Shown here: one piece after another, positions 40,902 to 49,363 of the stretch
Layout: every line of letters begins with the position of its first letter
Numbering within the stretch: the stretch's first letter is position 1
DNA from: Clostridia bacterium
GTDB taxonomy: Bacteria > Bacillota > Clostridia > Oscillospirales > Acutalibacteraceae
Reading direction: 5' to 3'
DNA: 60,928 nt
NCBI GenBank assembly: GCA_017432485.1
Contig: JAFRJB010000068.1
Coordinates: forward strand, 1 to 60,928
Program-made: the position numbers and the translations under genes
Notes under the pieces: generated by a model
The model's database searches: none
The model's input: only the letters and a program-made list of their open reading frames with translations
What the model was told of the DNA's origin: nothing

Positions 40902-41493
40902 AGTTTTCCGGTGCAGTTTCTTCTCTACTGCGTTTTTTATTGAAGCCTCCGGCAATCACGGCGGAGAGATTATCAATAATAAAGCGTTGCGCATTTTCAT
41001 TATACAGTACCGCCGTATAGGTCCCGTACATACCGGTGCGCTCCTCTAAGAGTATTCCCATTTCCACGCCCCTTCGAGTGGGTTCCTTGCGCTTTTTATC
41101 ACCGGTAGTGATAACTGTAAGCAGACCGATATCTACCAGCCAATCCGTCAGGGCAGTCACTTTTAAGTGCTTCATATTTTCAGGTCTGCAGTCATTAATT
41201 TGTTTGGTAATTTGAGAAATGCCTGTCGGAATTTCGCTGTATGTGAAAGCACTCCAATCTATTTCTTCCGGCGCAAACTCCACCTTTTTTTCTCGCTTGG
41301 CAGGTGCGGGCGCGCTAACACCGCCGTTGGCAATAACTTCTTCTAAAACTTCCGAAACAAAAAACAGGCATCGGGAAATGCGCACATTATTGAGTGTATC
41401 ATTTTCCGGAATCTCTGCTTTAGTGAGCGGGTGAATGCCTTTTGCCATGTCATCAATATAATCTTTTGCATGAGCAAGTAATGCTATATCCAT
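40900..41493 (-). CDS. conserved-type cytoplasmic protein of unknown function, 197 aa
   Basis: The product starts MDIALLAHAKDYIDDMAKGI and has NDTLNNVRISRCLFFVSEVL, a Pro/Ala/Lys linker (APAPAKREKK) at about 75-85, and a C-terminal half resembling a winged-helix-like module (MKHLKVTALTDWLVDIGLL, then RKEPTRRGVEMGILLEERTG). The last pattern could bind nucleic acid, but I cannot name a family. The start follows GGAAGGA at 8-nt spacing; a longer frame of 13 extra codons is less likely. Confidence 0.75.
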   Translation of the reverse strand: MDIALLAHAKDYIDDMAKGIHPLTKAEIPENDTLNNVRISRCLFFVSEVLEEVIANGGVSAPAPAKREKKVEFAPEEIDWSAFTYSEIPTGISQITKQINDCRPENMKHLKVTALTDWLVDIGLLTVITTGDKKRKEPTRRGVEMGILLEERTGMYGTYTAVLYNENAQRFIIDNLSAVIAGGFNKKRSREETAPEN

Positions 41494-41533
41494 GGTTATA
41501 TCCTTCCTTTGAGTGCTGTATGCATTTGTCAAT

Positions 41534-41561
41534 AGTATAGCATAAGTATTACACTATGTAA
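41534..41561 (-). promoter_or_regulatory. probable promoter for the gene at 40900-41493
   Basis: The minus strand shows TTACAT, 16 bp, TATACT about 40 bp before the start. The surrounding sequence contains the inverted motif TACATAGTGTAATA. Confidence 0.5.
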
Positions 41562-41686
41562 AATAGTTTTAATTAATATATTACTATAATAGAGTGCCGC
41601 ATTTTGCGCTCGAAAAGCCGGGTAGGCGTAAAGATTGAAAATCAGCGGCGGCAGACAGGCAAAACCAAGAAGTGAAAAAAAATCAC

Positions 41687-41715
41687 TTGAAAAATGCTTC
41701 TTCACTTACTATACT
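41687..41715 (+). promoter_or_regulatory. sigma-A promoter for the methyltransferase-dprA unit
   Basis: TTGAAA, 17 bp, TATACT lies 54 bp before the ATG at 41770. The rest of the 276-bp gap upstream shows only AT-rich sequence. Confidence 0.65.
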
Positions 41716-41769
41716 ATATAATTGCGGAATTCTTTCCGCAGATACCACACAAGAAACCGTGGAGTGCCG

Positions 41770-42525
41770 ATGGAAAAGATTACGAGCAGAAACAACCCGA
41801 AAATCAAATATGCCTGCTCGCTTAAAAACGACCGCAGTTCTGCCTTTGTTTTGGCGGAAGGATTGCGCCTGTGTGAAGATGCGGCGCGCAACCAGGTGGC
41901 GATTGAAAGCTGCTTTGTCAGCGAAAAAATGGCACAGTCGGCAGCGTGCGCAAGCATTCTGCAGGCAAGCGCGCAGTGTTATGAGATTACGGATGCCGTT
42001 TGCGACAAGTTGGCAGATACTAAAAATCCGCAGGGTATTTTTTGCATTTGTAAAAAGCCGCAAGCTCTCTCGGAAGTAGAGCCTGCGGGGAAATACCTGT
42101 TGCTCGAGAATGTGCGCGACCCCGGCAACTTCGGCACCATGCTGCGCACGGCGGAAGCCTTCGGGCTGTCGGGTATGATTGCCTGCGGCTGCTGTGACCC
42201 CTTCGGTGCGAAAGCGATGCGCGCCTCGATGGGCGCCGTGTTTCGCTTCCCTGTCATAGAAGCGGAAAATGAGCTCGTTTTTTTGCAAGAGGCAAAGCGT
42301 AAAGGTATGAGCCTTTACTGTTCTGTCATTGACAGTGATGCGGCAGATGTTGCCACCCTTGCCGGCAAGAGCGGTATGATCACCGCAGTGGGCAATGAAG
42401 CGAACGGCTTAAGTGAAGAAATTCTTGCGCTCGGTACCCCCGTTACCATTCCTATGGCGGGCAGAGCGGAGAGTTTTAATGCTTCTCAGGCAGCGACTGT
42501 CCTGATGTATGAGATGTCAAAATGA
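41770..42525 (+). CDS. TrmH/SpoU-family RNA 2'-O-methyltransferase
   Basis: It methylates ribose in rRNA or tRNA using S-adenosylmethionine. The 251-residue product has a substrate-binding N-terminal domain (MEKITSRNNPKIKYACSL, FVLAEGLRLCEDA) and the trefoil-knot SpoU domain with its three motifs: ENVRDPGNFGTMLRTAEAFG, AVGNEANGLS and IPMAGRAESFNASQAATVL. The ATG has GGAG 5 nt upstream. The gene is coupled to dprA by a 4-bp overlap. The exact target nucleotide cannot be told. Confidence 0.92.
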   Translation: MEKITSRNNPKIKYACSLKNDRSSAFVLAEGLRLCEDAARNQVAIESCFVSEKMAQSAACASILQASAQCYEITDAVCDKLADTKNPQGIFCICKKPQALSEVEPAGKYLLLENVRDPGNFGTMLRTAEAFGLSGMIACGCCDPFGAKAMRASMGAVFRFPVIEAENELVFLQEAKRKGMSLYCSVIDSDAADVATLAGKSGMITAVGNEANGLSEEILALGTPVTIPMAGRAESFNASQAATVLMYEMSK

Positions 42526-43694
42526 GCAATACGCTTTACTGGTTATGGGCGGCGCAAAAATTAGGCGCCGGTGCCAATACGGCAAAAATTTTGCAAACCT
42601 ACGGCGGGATTGAGCAGCTGTATGCGTGCGAAAACTACGCGCAGTTGTTTACCAAGCCGAAAATAGAAAAGTTACTGGACAAATCGCTTCAAAAAAGCGA
42701 GGAAATTATAGAATATTGTGCGCGCAAGGGTTATACAATATTAACGCCGGAGTCTTCCGACTACCCGCAGGTATTTTTGCAAATGCCCGATTACCCCTGT
42801 GTGCTGTATGTGCAGGGGAAGATAGATTTCAACACCTTGCCGTTTATTTCCATTGTCGGCGCCAGAAAAGCCACTTACTACGGCTTGAATGTGGCAACGC
42901 GCCTGGCGTACTCATTGAGTGCCGGCGGTGCGGTGGTTGTCAGCGGCGGTGCGCTCGGTATTGACTCCGCGGCGCATAAAGGCGCGGTTCTTGCCGGCGG
43001 TAAAACCGTGATGGTGCTCGGCAGCGGGCTTGACGGCGGCTACTTTAAAGACAATGAAGCACTGCGCGCGGCAGTCGCGCAAAGCGGTGCAATTATCAGT
43101 GAATTTGAACCGACTTTTTCCGCTAACCGCCTTTCATTTCCCATTCGCAACCGGCTCATTGCCGCTTTGGGATTGGGCACGGTCGTGGTGCAGGCAAGCC
43201 CGAAATCGGGTTCGCTGATTACGGCAAATTTTGCCAGGCAATACGGCAAAGATGTTTACGGCGTTCCCGGCGGTATTTATAATTCGGAATTCCAAGGGGT
43301 CAATGAACTCATTCGCGACGGCGCGGGTATTGTTGTCGGGGTAGAAGATATCTTAGGCAACTATAAAGCGCAGTATCCCGATTGCATTGACATCGAAAAA
43401 GCCGTGGCATATGACATTCGCGATAATGAAGATATTTACCGCGATTTGCCGCCAACCAAAATTGAAGCGGTGGACCGCGAAATCGAGTTTCAATGCGATG
43501 AGAAGAAACGCGTTACAGGTCTTTCTCCGAAAACGCGCTTAGTCTACGACAGCCTGGAAACGGGAGAAAAGCATATTAATGAAATCAGCACTTTGACCGC
43601 GCTTTCCCTCTCGGAGGTGCTTTCCGAACTGACAAGTCTGGAGCTGATGGATGCCGTGGTTGCCCTTGAGGGCAGGCGGTATCGACAGAACTGA
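42522..43694 (+). CDS. dprA: DNA processing protein DprA
   Basis: DprA loads RecA on incoming single-stranded DNA during transformation. The 390-residue product has an N-terminal helical part, the Rossmann-like DprA core (FISIVGARKATYYGLNVATR, VVSGGALGIDSAAHKGAV, SEFEPTF, FPIRNRLIAALG, VQASPKSGSLITA, VYGVPGGI) and a C-terminal winged-helix end (KHINEISTLTALSLSEVLSE). Length is normal. It precedes topA, the usual Firmicutes order. Confidence 0.96.
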   Translation: MSNTLYWLWAAQKLGAGANTAKILQTYGGIEQLYACENYAQLFTKPKIEKLLDKSLQKSEEIIEYCARKGYTILTPESSDYPQVFLQMPDYPCVLYVQGKIDFNTLPFISIVGARKATYYGLNVATRLAYSLSAGGAVVVSGGALGIDSAAHKGAVLAGGKTVMVLGSGLDGGYFKDNEALRAAVAQSGAIISEFEPTFSANRLSFPIRNRLIAALGLGTVVVQASPKSGSLITANFARQYGKDVYGVPGGIYNSEFQGVNELIRDGAGIVVGVEDILGNYKAQYPDCIDIEKAVAYDIRDNEDIYRDLPPTKIEAVDREIEFQCDEKKRVTGLSPKTRLVYDSLETGEKHINEISTLTALSLSEVLSELTSLELMDAVVALEGRRYRQN

Positions 43695-43702
43695 CACTTT
43701 TT

Positions 43703-43735
43703 AATGCGGAATGCGGAATGCGGAGTTCGGAATTA
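43703..43735. repeat. 7-nt tandem repeat (AATGCGG)x3 plus decayed copies
   Basis: AATGCGG is repeated three times and followed by AGTTCGGAATTA. The same unit occurs in inverse orientation before yhbY at 54815-54850. A short hairpin (GCAACAC/GTGTTGC, 43742-43758) follows. Confidence 0.75.
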
Positions 43736-43807
43736 GAGGTGGCAACACGCTGTGTTGCACTTTAATGGTTAACTATAAAAATTTATAATTTTTATTTGAG
43801 GTAATAT

Positions 43808-45895
43808 ATGTCAACTTTGGTTATCGTTGAGTCACCAACGAAAAAAAGCACAATCAAAAAGTACTTGGGTAAGGACTATACGGTCGTTGCCTCCAACGGG
43901 CATGTCAGAGATTTGCCCGGCTCTAAATTGAGTGTCGATGTCGACCACGATTTTGAGCCGAAATATGCCGTTGTCAAAGGCAAGGCGGAGTTGGTTAACC
44001 GCCTGATGGAAGCGGCGCAAAAGAGTGACCATGTGTTGCTTGCAACCGACCCTGACCGCGAAGGGGAAGCGATTTCCTGGCACTTGGCAACCCTTTTGGG
44101 TTTAGATATGAATGCGGCGGACAGAGTCACCTTTAATGAGATTACCAAGAGCGGTATTGAGGCGGGTATGAAACAGCCCAGAGCCATTGATATGGATTTG
44201 GTCAATGCCCAGCAGGCAAGGCGTATTTTAGACCGCCTGGTCGGCTATCGCCTGTCGCCTTTTGTTTCGCAGAAAATTCGCAGAGGTTTGAGCGCAGGCA
44301 GAGTGCAGTCCGTAGCGCTGCGCCTGATTGTGGACCGCGAAAAAGAAATTCGCGCGTTCCGGCCGGAAGAGTATTGGTCAATCACCGCAAAGCTGGTGCC
44401 GCCTTCTTCCAAAAAGCAGTTTAAAGCCGCGTTTTACGGTAAAGACGGCAAGAAAGTTAAGCTGACCAACAAAGAGCAGACCGATGCGGTACTGGCTCAG
44501 TTGGAAGGTGCCGAGTACCATGTGCAAAGCGTGGTCAAGAGCGTGCGCAAAAAGTCGCCGCAGCCGCCGTTTATTACTTCCACTATGCAGCAGGAAGCCT
44601 CGCGCAAATTGGGCTTCCAGTCTAAGCGCACAATGAAAGTGGCGCAGGAACTGTATGAAGGTATGGATGTGCCTGGCTTCGGCACCCTCGGTGTGATCAC
44701 CTATATGAGAACGGACTCTTTGAGAATTTCCGATGAAGCGCGCGCGAGTGCCAAGGCATATATTGCCGAGCATTTCGGCAAAGAGTATGTGCCGGCAAAG
44801 CAGCGCTACTTTAAGCAGAAAAATAAGGTGCAGGATGGCCACGAGGCAATCCGCCCGACCAATATATTAATCACACCCGAAGTGTTTGCGGCATCGGGTG
44901 CAAGCCGCGACCAGGTCAAGCTCTATAAGCTGATTTGGGAGCGCTTTGTGGCAGCGCTGATGGCAGACTGCCTGCAGGATACGGTCAAAGTCGATATCAC
45001 GGCTGCCGATTGCCTGTTTAAGGCATCGGGCTACACCGTGAAGTTTGACGGTTATACAAGGCTTTACGAAGAGTCAAGTGACGAGGAAGAAACCGGCGGT
45101 GCTTTGCCTGCATTGCAGCAGGGCGATAAACTGCGCCTGAGAAGCCTTGACGGCGCCCAGCACTTCACCCAGCCGCCCGCACGCTATACGGAAGCGGCGC
45201 TGATTAAAACGCTTGAAGAAAACGGCATCGGCAGACCGAGCACCTATGCTTCGATTTTGTCCACAATTTTGGCGCGCGAATATGTGGTGCGCGAGAGCAG
45301 GCACATTAAGCCGACTGAACTCGGTGAAGCGATTACGGATTTACTTGAAGAGAAATTCCCGAAAATTGTCAATGTTAAATTTACCGCACAGATGGAGCAA
45401 AGCCTGGATGATATCGGTCAGGGCGAGCAGAATTATGTGGATATGCTCCACGAATTCTATGATGATTTTGAAAACAATCTCGGCAAAGTCAAAAAAGAGA
45501 TGGAAGGTGTCAAAATCAAGCTCAAAGAAGAAGAGACCGATGTTAAGTGCGAAAAGTGCGGCGCCAATATGGTCATTAAAATCGGCAGGTTCGGTAAGTT
45601 TTTGGCTTGCCCGAATTACCCCAAATGTAAAAACACCAAGCCCTTTGTGGTTAATACCGCCGGTAAGTGCCCGCAGTGCGGCTCACAGGTGGTCGCCAAA
45701 AAGTCTAAGAGGGGCTATAAATTCTACGGCTGTTCCAATTATCCCGCTTGCGCTTTCATGACTTGGGATGAGCCGACCGAGGAAGAATGCCCGAACTGCG
45801 GTTCGACCTTGTTTAAGCAAAAGGGTGGCGTGCTCGCCTGCTTAAAGGAAGGCTGCGGCTATTCCAAAAAGGTAGAGAAAAAAGCGAAAAAGTAA
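43808..45895 (+). CDS. topA: DNA topoisomerase I
   Basis: It relaxes negative supercoils by single-strand passage. The 695-residue type IA enzyme has the Toprim domain (LVIVESPTKKSTIKKYLG, LLATDPDREGEAISWHL), the active-site Tyr in GVITYMRTDSLRIS, and three C-terminal Cys4 zinc ribbons (CEKCGANM...CPNYPKC, CPQCGSQ...CSNYPAC, CPNCGST...CLKEGC). GAGG lies 6-7 nt before the ATG. Flanked by short-repeat gaps on both sides. Confidence 0.97.
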   Translation: MSTLVIVESPTKKSTIKKYLGKDYTVVASNGHVRDLPGSKLSVDVDHDFEPKYAVVKGKAELVNRLMEAAQKSDHVLLATDPDREGEAISWHLATLLGLDMNAADRVTFNEITKSGIEAGMKQPRAIDMDLVNAQQARRILDRLVGYRLSPFVSQKIRRGLSAGRVQSVALRLIVDREKEIRAFRPEEYWSITAKLVPPSSKKQFKAAFYGKDGKKVKLTNKEQTDAVLAQLEGAEYHVQSVVKSVRKKSPQPPFITSTMQQEASRKLGFQSKRTMKVAQELYEGMDVPGFGTLGVITYMRTDSLRISDEARASAKAYIAEHFGKEYVPAKQRYFKQKNKVQDGHEAIRPTNILITPEVFAASGASRDQVKLYKLIWERFVAALMADCLQDTVKVDITAADCLFKASGYTVKFDGYTRLYEESSDEEETGGALPALQQGDKLRLRSLDGAQHFTQPPARYTEAALIKTLEENGIGRPSTYASILSTILAREYVVRESRHIKPTELGEAITDLLEEKFPKIVNVKFTAQMEQSLDDIGQGEQNYVDMLHEFYDDFENNLGKVKKEMEGVKIKLKEEETDVKCEKCGANMVIKIGRFGKFLACPNYPKCKNTKPFVVNTAGKCPQCGSQVVAKKSKRGYKFYGCSNYPACAFMTWDEPTEEECPNCGSTLFKQKGGVLACLKEGCGYSKKVEKKAKK

Positions 45896-45930
45896 TGAAA
45901 AAAGAGAGGGTTGCCTCTCTTTTTCATTAC
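45892..45930 (+). terminator. intrinsic terminator overlapping the topA stop codon
   Basis: AGAGAGG pairs with CCTCTCT around GTTG, extended by imperfect A/T pairing to GTAATG/CATTAC; a T-run is inside the right arm. Confidence 0.7.
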
Positions 45931-45967
45931 AGTTTTCAGTAATTATTCATTATTCACTATTCAATTG
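45930..45967. repeat. 7-8-nt-period degenerate tandem repeat (ATTATTC type)
   Basis: CAGTTTTCAGT is followed by AATTATTC, ATTATTC, ACTATTC and AATTG units, just upstream of trmFO. Confidence 0.6.
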
Positions 45968-45983
45968 TCTAAAGGGTTTATTT

Positions 45984-47282
45984 ATGACAACATCAATCAG
46001 TATTATCGGTGCGGGGTTTGCCGGCTGCGAAGCGGCGTGGTACTTGGCAAACCGGGGCGTGCAGGTCACGCTTTATGAAATGAAACCCCGGCAGTTTTCA
46101 CCGGCGCATAAAAGTGAAAATTTCTGCGAGTTGGTTTGCTCCAATTCGTTTAAAGCCAAGCGGCAGGAGTCGGCGGCAGGTTTGCTCAAAGCGGAAATGC
46201 AGCGGTTCGGTTCGCTGTGTGTTGCCTGCGCGCTGGAAACGGCTGTGCCAGCCGGCGGTGCCTTGGCGGTCGATAGAGAGTTGTTTTCCGCTATGGTGAC
46301 CGAAAAGGTCAAAAACCACCCCAATGTCACCGTAGTCAATGAGGTTGTCAGTGACTTTCCGCAGGGTGCGGTGATTGTTGCAACCGGGCCGTTGACCGAA
46401 GAAAACTTTGCTGCAAGCATTCGCCAAAAGTGCGGTGATGCGCTCTCATTTTACGATGCGGCGGCGCCGATTGTCAGCGCCGAGAGTATTGACAGAAGCT
46501 TTGCTTTCAGCCAGTCGCGCTACGACAGAGGCGGGGAGGATGATTACCTCAACTGCCCGTTAAATAAAGAAGAATACGAAGCCTTTCACGCGCAGCTCAT
46601 TGCCGCCGAAAGCGCGGTGGTGCATGATTTTGATGTTTACGAAGGCTGTATGCCGATTGAAAAACTTGCCAAGCGCGGCAACGATGCCATTCGCTTCGGA
46701 CCGATGAAACCCGTGGGCTTGACCGACCCGAAAACCGGGCACCGCCCGTGGGCGGTTTTGCAGCTGCGCAAAGAAAACAGCGCCGGCACGATGTATAACC
46801 TTGTCGGCTTCCAAACCAATTTAAAATTCGGGGAGCAAAAGCGTGTCTTTTCCCTCATTCCTGCGCTGCACCGCGCCGAGTTTGTGCGCTACGGTGTGAT
46901 GCACCGCAACTGCTTTATCAATTCCCCGCAGGTGCTTGAGAGCACCCTGCAGCTCAAGAGCGATTCGCGCATTTTCTTTGCCGGGCAAATCACCGGTGTG
47001 GAAGGCTATATGGAGTCGGCTTCGAGCGGCATTTTGGCAGGGATAAACGCGCTTGCTTTCTTGCAGGGCAAAGAAGGCTTGGTGCTGCCTGAATATACAA
47101 TGATGGGGGCGCTCACTCACTACATCACCGACCCGACTGTCAAAGATTTTCAACCGATGGGCGCAAATTTCGGTATTTTACCGCCCATAGAGCCGAAAAT
47201 CCGCGATAAAAAAGAGCGCTATGCGGCGCTCGCGGCGCGCTCTTTAGCCTATTTTGATAAATTGCCAATTACTGAAAACTGA
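45984..47282 (+). CDS. trmFO: methylenetetrahydrofolate-tRNA-(uracil-54-C5)-methyltransferase TrmFO
   Basis: TrmFO makes m5U54 in the T-loop of tRNA using methylene-tetrahydrofolate and FAD. The 432-residue product has the N-terminal dinucleotide fold (IIGAGFAGCEAAWYLANRGV), HKSENFCELVCSNSFKAK, a later FAQITGVEGYMESASSGI-like region (FFAGQITGVEGYMES) and QPMGANFGILPPI at the end. Length fits. The last codons (ITEN) lie in a CTGAAAACT repeat, so the repeat has reached into the gene's 3' end. AAAGGG precedes the start. Confidence 0.96.
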   Translation: MTTSISIIGAGFAGCEAAWYLANRGVQVTLYEMKPRQFSPAHKSENFCELVCSNSFKAKRQESAAGLLKAEMQRFGSLCVACALETAVPAGGALAVDRELFSAMVTEKVKNHPNVTVVNEVVSDFPQGAVIVATGPLTEENFAASIRQKCGDALSFYDAAAPIVSAESIDRSFAFSQSRYDRGGEDDYLNCPLNKEEYEAFHAQLIAAESAVVHDFDVYEGCMPIEKLAKRGNDAIRFGPMKPVGLTDPKTGHRPWAVLQLRKENSAGTMYNLVGFQTNLKFGEQKRVFSLIPALHRAEFVRYGVMHRNCFINSPQVLESTLQLKSDSRIFFAGQITGVEGYMESASSGILAGINALAFLQGKEGLVLPEYTMMGALTHYITDPTVKDFQPMGANFGILPPIEPKIRDKKERYAALAARSLAYFDKLPITEN

Positions 47283-47300
47283 ACACTGAAAACCGAAAAC
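47271..47300. repeat. 8-nt-period tandem repeat (ACTGAAAA type) across the trmFO stop
   Basis: ACTGAAAACTGAACACTGAA continues into AACCGAAAAC. The first twelve bases are the last codons and stop of trmFO. A near-identical copy lies at 56639-56667. Confidence 0.7.
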
Positions 47301-47342
47301 AAAAATCCCGGTGCAGCAATTTTGCTGCGCCGTGATTTTTTT
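47301..47342 (+). terminator. intrinsic terminator after trmFO
   Basis: CGGTGCAGCA pairs with TGCTGCGCCG (one G-T) around a 4-nt loop, followed by GTGATTTTTTTATT. Confidence 0.8.
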
Positions 47343-47343
47343 A

Positions 47344-47372
47344 TTGACTTATTTACTTTAAAATATTATTAT
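47344..47372 (+). promoter_or_regulatory. sigma-A promoter for the ACP-like/rnc/smc operon
   Basis: TTGACT, 17 bp, TATTAT lies 67 bp before the start at 47440. Confidence 0.7.
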
Positions 47373-47439
47373 ATTATATATATGTAAAAATGGGATGTTA
47401 TATGCCTTTGCTGCGAAGCAGGTGTGGAGGAGAAGCGTA

Positions 47440-47670
47440 ATGGTTTGGGAAACGTTAGTCGATTATATTGCGCAACACTTTGAAATAGACAAGGAAGATA
47501 TCACCAAAGAGACTACCTTTGAAGAAATCCGCGCCCATGAAGAAGATATTGTGGATATGCTTTTTGAAATGAGCAGGAAGTTTGATTTTGTTGCCGATGA
47601 AGATGACCTTTACGGCATTGAAGATGTCGGCACTCTGGCAGATTTAATCAGCAATCTCAGCCGCGAATAA
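47440..47670 (+). CDS. acyl-carrier-protein-like protein lacking the phosphopantetheine serine
   Basis: The 76-residue product has the length and four-helix pattern of ACP: MVWETLVDYIAQHFEIDKED, then TTFEEIRAHEEDIVDMLFEM, RKFDF and a final VGTLADLISNL helix. It occupies the acpP place directly before rnc. However, the usual DSL motif that carries the 4'-phosphopantetheine is replaced by HEE (residues 33-35), so Ser is Glu34 in the alignment and the protein cannot be modified there. GGAGGAG lies 7 nt before the ATG. Either a structural or regulatory role or a decayed paralogue is possible; a functional ACP must be encoded elsewhere. Confidence 0.75.
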   Translation: MVWETLVDYIAQHFEIDKEDITKETTFEEIRAHEEDIVDMLFEMSRKFDFVADEDDLYGIEDVGTLADLISNLSRE

Positions 47671-47703
47671 AACGGGCTTAGTTTAGAGAAAGAAAAGGAA
47701 ATG

Positions 47704-48375
47704 ATGGAACAGTTAGAACAGATTATCGGTTACGAATTTCAAGATAAACAGTTGCTTAAAACCGCGCTGACCCACTCGTCTTATGCCAATGAGAAGGGTG
47801 CCGGCACAAAGTATAATGAGCGCCTGGAGTTTTTGGGCGACTCGGTGCTCGGCATTATCACCGCGGAGTATCTGTTTACCAACCACAACGACTTTCCCGA
47901 AGGGGAATTGACCAAAGTGCGCTCGGCGCTGGTGTGCGAAAAAGCGCTGCACCGCTTTGCAAATGAAATTTCGCTGGGCGAATATTTGTATCTGGGGAAA
48001 GGCGAGCTGCATACCGGCGGCAGAAGCAGACCTTCTATTTTAGCGGATGCGTTTGAAGCGCTCATTGCCGCGATTTACCTTGACGGCGGTATGGAAGCGG
48101 CAAAGACCTTTGTGCTGCACTTCATCAAAGAAGCGCAAGACGAAGCGATTGAAATGAATACCGACTACAAAACCAAACTGCAGGAGATTATTCAGAAAAA
48201 CCCCGAAGAGCGCATTGAGTATGTCACGGTCGGCGAAACAGGTCCTGACCACGACAAGCGCTTTATTGTGGCAGTCAAGCTCAATTCCAACATTATCGGC
48301 GAAGGCACCGGCAGAAGCAAAAAGCAGGCAGAGCAGCTTGCCGCGAAAGAAGCCTTGCGGCTGATGGGGCTATGA
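47704..48375 (+). CDS. rnc: ribonuclease III
   Basis: It cleaves double-stranded RNA in rRNA processing and mRNA decay. The 223-residue product has the RNase III signature NERLEFLGDSVLGI with the catalytic acidic residues, the second acidic cluster in ADAFEALIAAIYLDGG, and a C-terminal dsRNA-binding domain (DYKTKLQEIIQ...GRSKKQAEQLAAKEAL). The second of two adjacent ATGs is chosen because AAGGAA runs up to the first. It overlaps the next gene by 4 bp. Confidence 0.97.
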   Translation: MEQLEQIIGYEFQDKQLLKTALTHSSYANEKGAGTKYNERLEFLGDSVLGIITAEYLFTNHNDFPEGELTKVRSALVCEKALHRFANEISLGEYLYLGKGELHTGGRSRPSILADAFEALIAAIYLDGGMEAAKTFVLHFIKEAQDEAIEMNTDYKTKLQEIIQKNPEERIEYVTVGETGPDHDKRFIVAVKLNSNIIGEGTGRSKKQAEQLAAKEALRLMGL

Positions 48376-49358
48376 GTAATATTGCTGTTTTTGTGCCGCA
48401 CGCGGGTTGCCCTCAGTGCTGTTCGTTTTGCAACCAGCACATCATAGCGGGGCAGCAGCAGGCGCTGCGCGCTGCCGATGTTAGCGCGGTTTTGGAAACA
48501 GCGCTGCAAAACCCGCAGCACCGGGAGAACCAAATTGCCTTTTTCGGCGGCAGCTTTACGGCGATGGACAGAGCCTATATGCGGGAACTGCTTGAAGCCA
48601 CCGTACCGTATCGCAGTGAGTTTGCGGGCATTCGTATTTCCACCCGCCCCGATGCGATTAACCCTGAGGTGCTGGCGTTTTTAAAGCCCTACGGCGTGGC
48701 GGCGATTGAACTCGGCGCACAGAGTATGGACAATACGGTGTTAGCGCTTAATCGCAGAGGGCACACGGCAGCCGATGTGGTGCAAGCCGCCACTCTCATT
48801 AAAGAGGCAGGGTTTGAACTCGGCTTGCAGATGATGACGGGGCTCTACGGCGATACCGATGAGAAGGCAATCGCCACGGCGAAAAGCATCGCGGCATTAC
48901 AGCCGGCAACGGTGCGCATTTACCCGACCGTGGTGCTCGAAGGCACCGAGTTAGATAGGCTCTACAAGAGCGGGCAGTACACCCCGCAGAGTGTAGAGCA
49001 GGCGGTGGCGTTGTGTGTCAAGCTCATGCGCATTTTTGAAGAAGCAGATATTCGCATCATTCGCGTGGGGCTGCATGCAAGCGAAGACTTGCGCGGCAAG
49101 CGCACGGCAGGCGCCTATCACCCGGCGTTGAAAGAGCTGTGCCTGGCGCAGATGTATTATGAAAAGGCACTTGCGCTTTTGCAGGAGCAGCCGCAGGGGG
49201 CATATACTCTCGCCGTAGGCAGCCGTTACCTTTCCCAAATGGCGGGGCAGAAAAAAGAAAATATCCGCAAACTGCTGCAGGCAGGCTATGCGGTAAAAAT
49301 AGTACCTGATGCTTCCCTCGAAGCCTATCAGGTCAAAATCGTAAGAGAACAGGATTAG
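48372..49358 (+). CDS. Elp3-like radical SAM protein
   Basis: It is a cytoplasmic [4Fe-4S] radical SAM enzyme that resembles the radical SAM half of Elp3 but lacks the acetyltransferase domain. The cluster motif is CX3CX2C in GCPQCCSFCNQH near the N-terminus, followed by FFGGSFTAMD, STRPDAINPEVL and LGAQSMDNTVLALNRRGH. The product is 328 residues. The place between rnc and smc is common in Clostridia. The substrate is unknown; tRNA is a reasonable guess from Elp3. Confidence 0.85.
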   Translation: MSNIAVFVPHAGCPQCCSFCNQHIIAGQQQALRAADVSAVLETALQNPQHRENQIAFFGGSFTAMDRAYMRELLEATVPYRSEFAGIRISTRPDAINPEVLAFLKPYGVAAIELGAQSMDNTVLALNRRGHTAADVVQAATLIKEAGFELGLQMMTGLYGDTDEKAIATAKSIAALQPATVRIYPTVVLEGTELDRLYKSGQYTPQSVEQAVALCVKLMRIFEEADIRIIRVGLHASEDLRGKRTAGAYHPALKELCLAQMYYEKALALLQEQPQGAYTLAVGSRYLSQMAGQKKENIRKLLQAGYAVKIVPDASLEAYQVKIVREQD

Positions 49359-49363
49359 AAAGA

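Noticed and set aside
47395..47439. longer N-terminus for the ACP-like protein
   Set aside because: The extra residues overlap the GGAGGAG ribosome binding site and do not fit the ACP fold.
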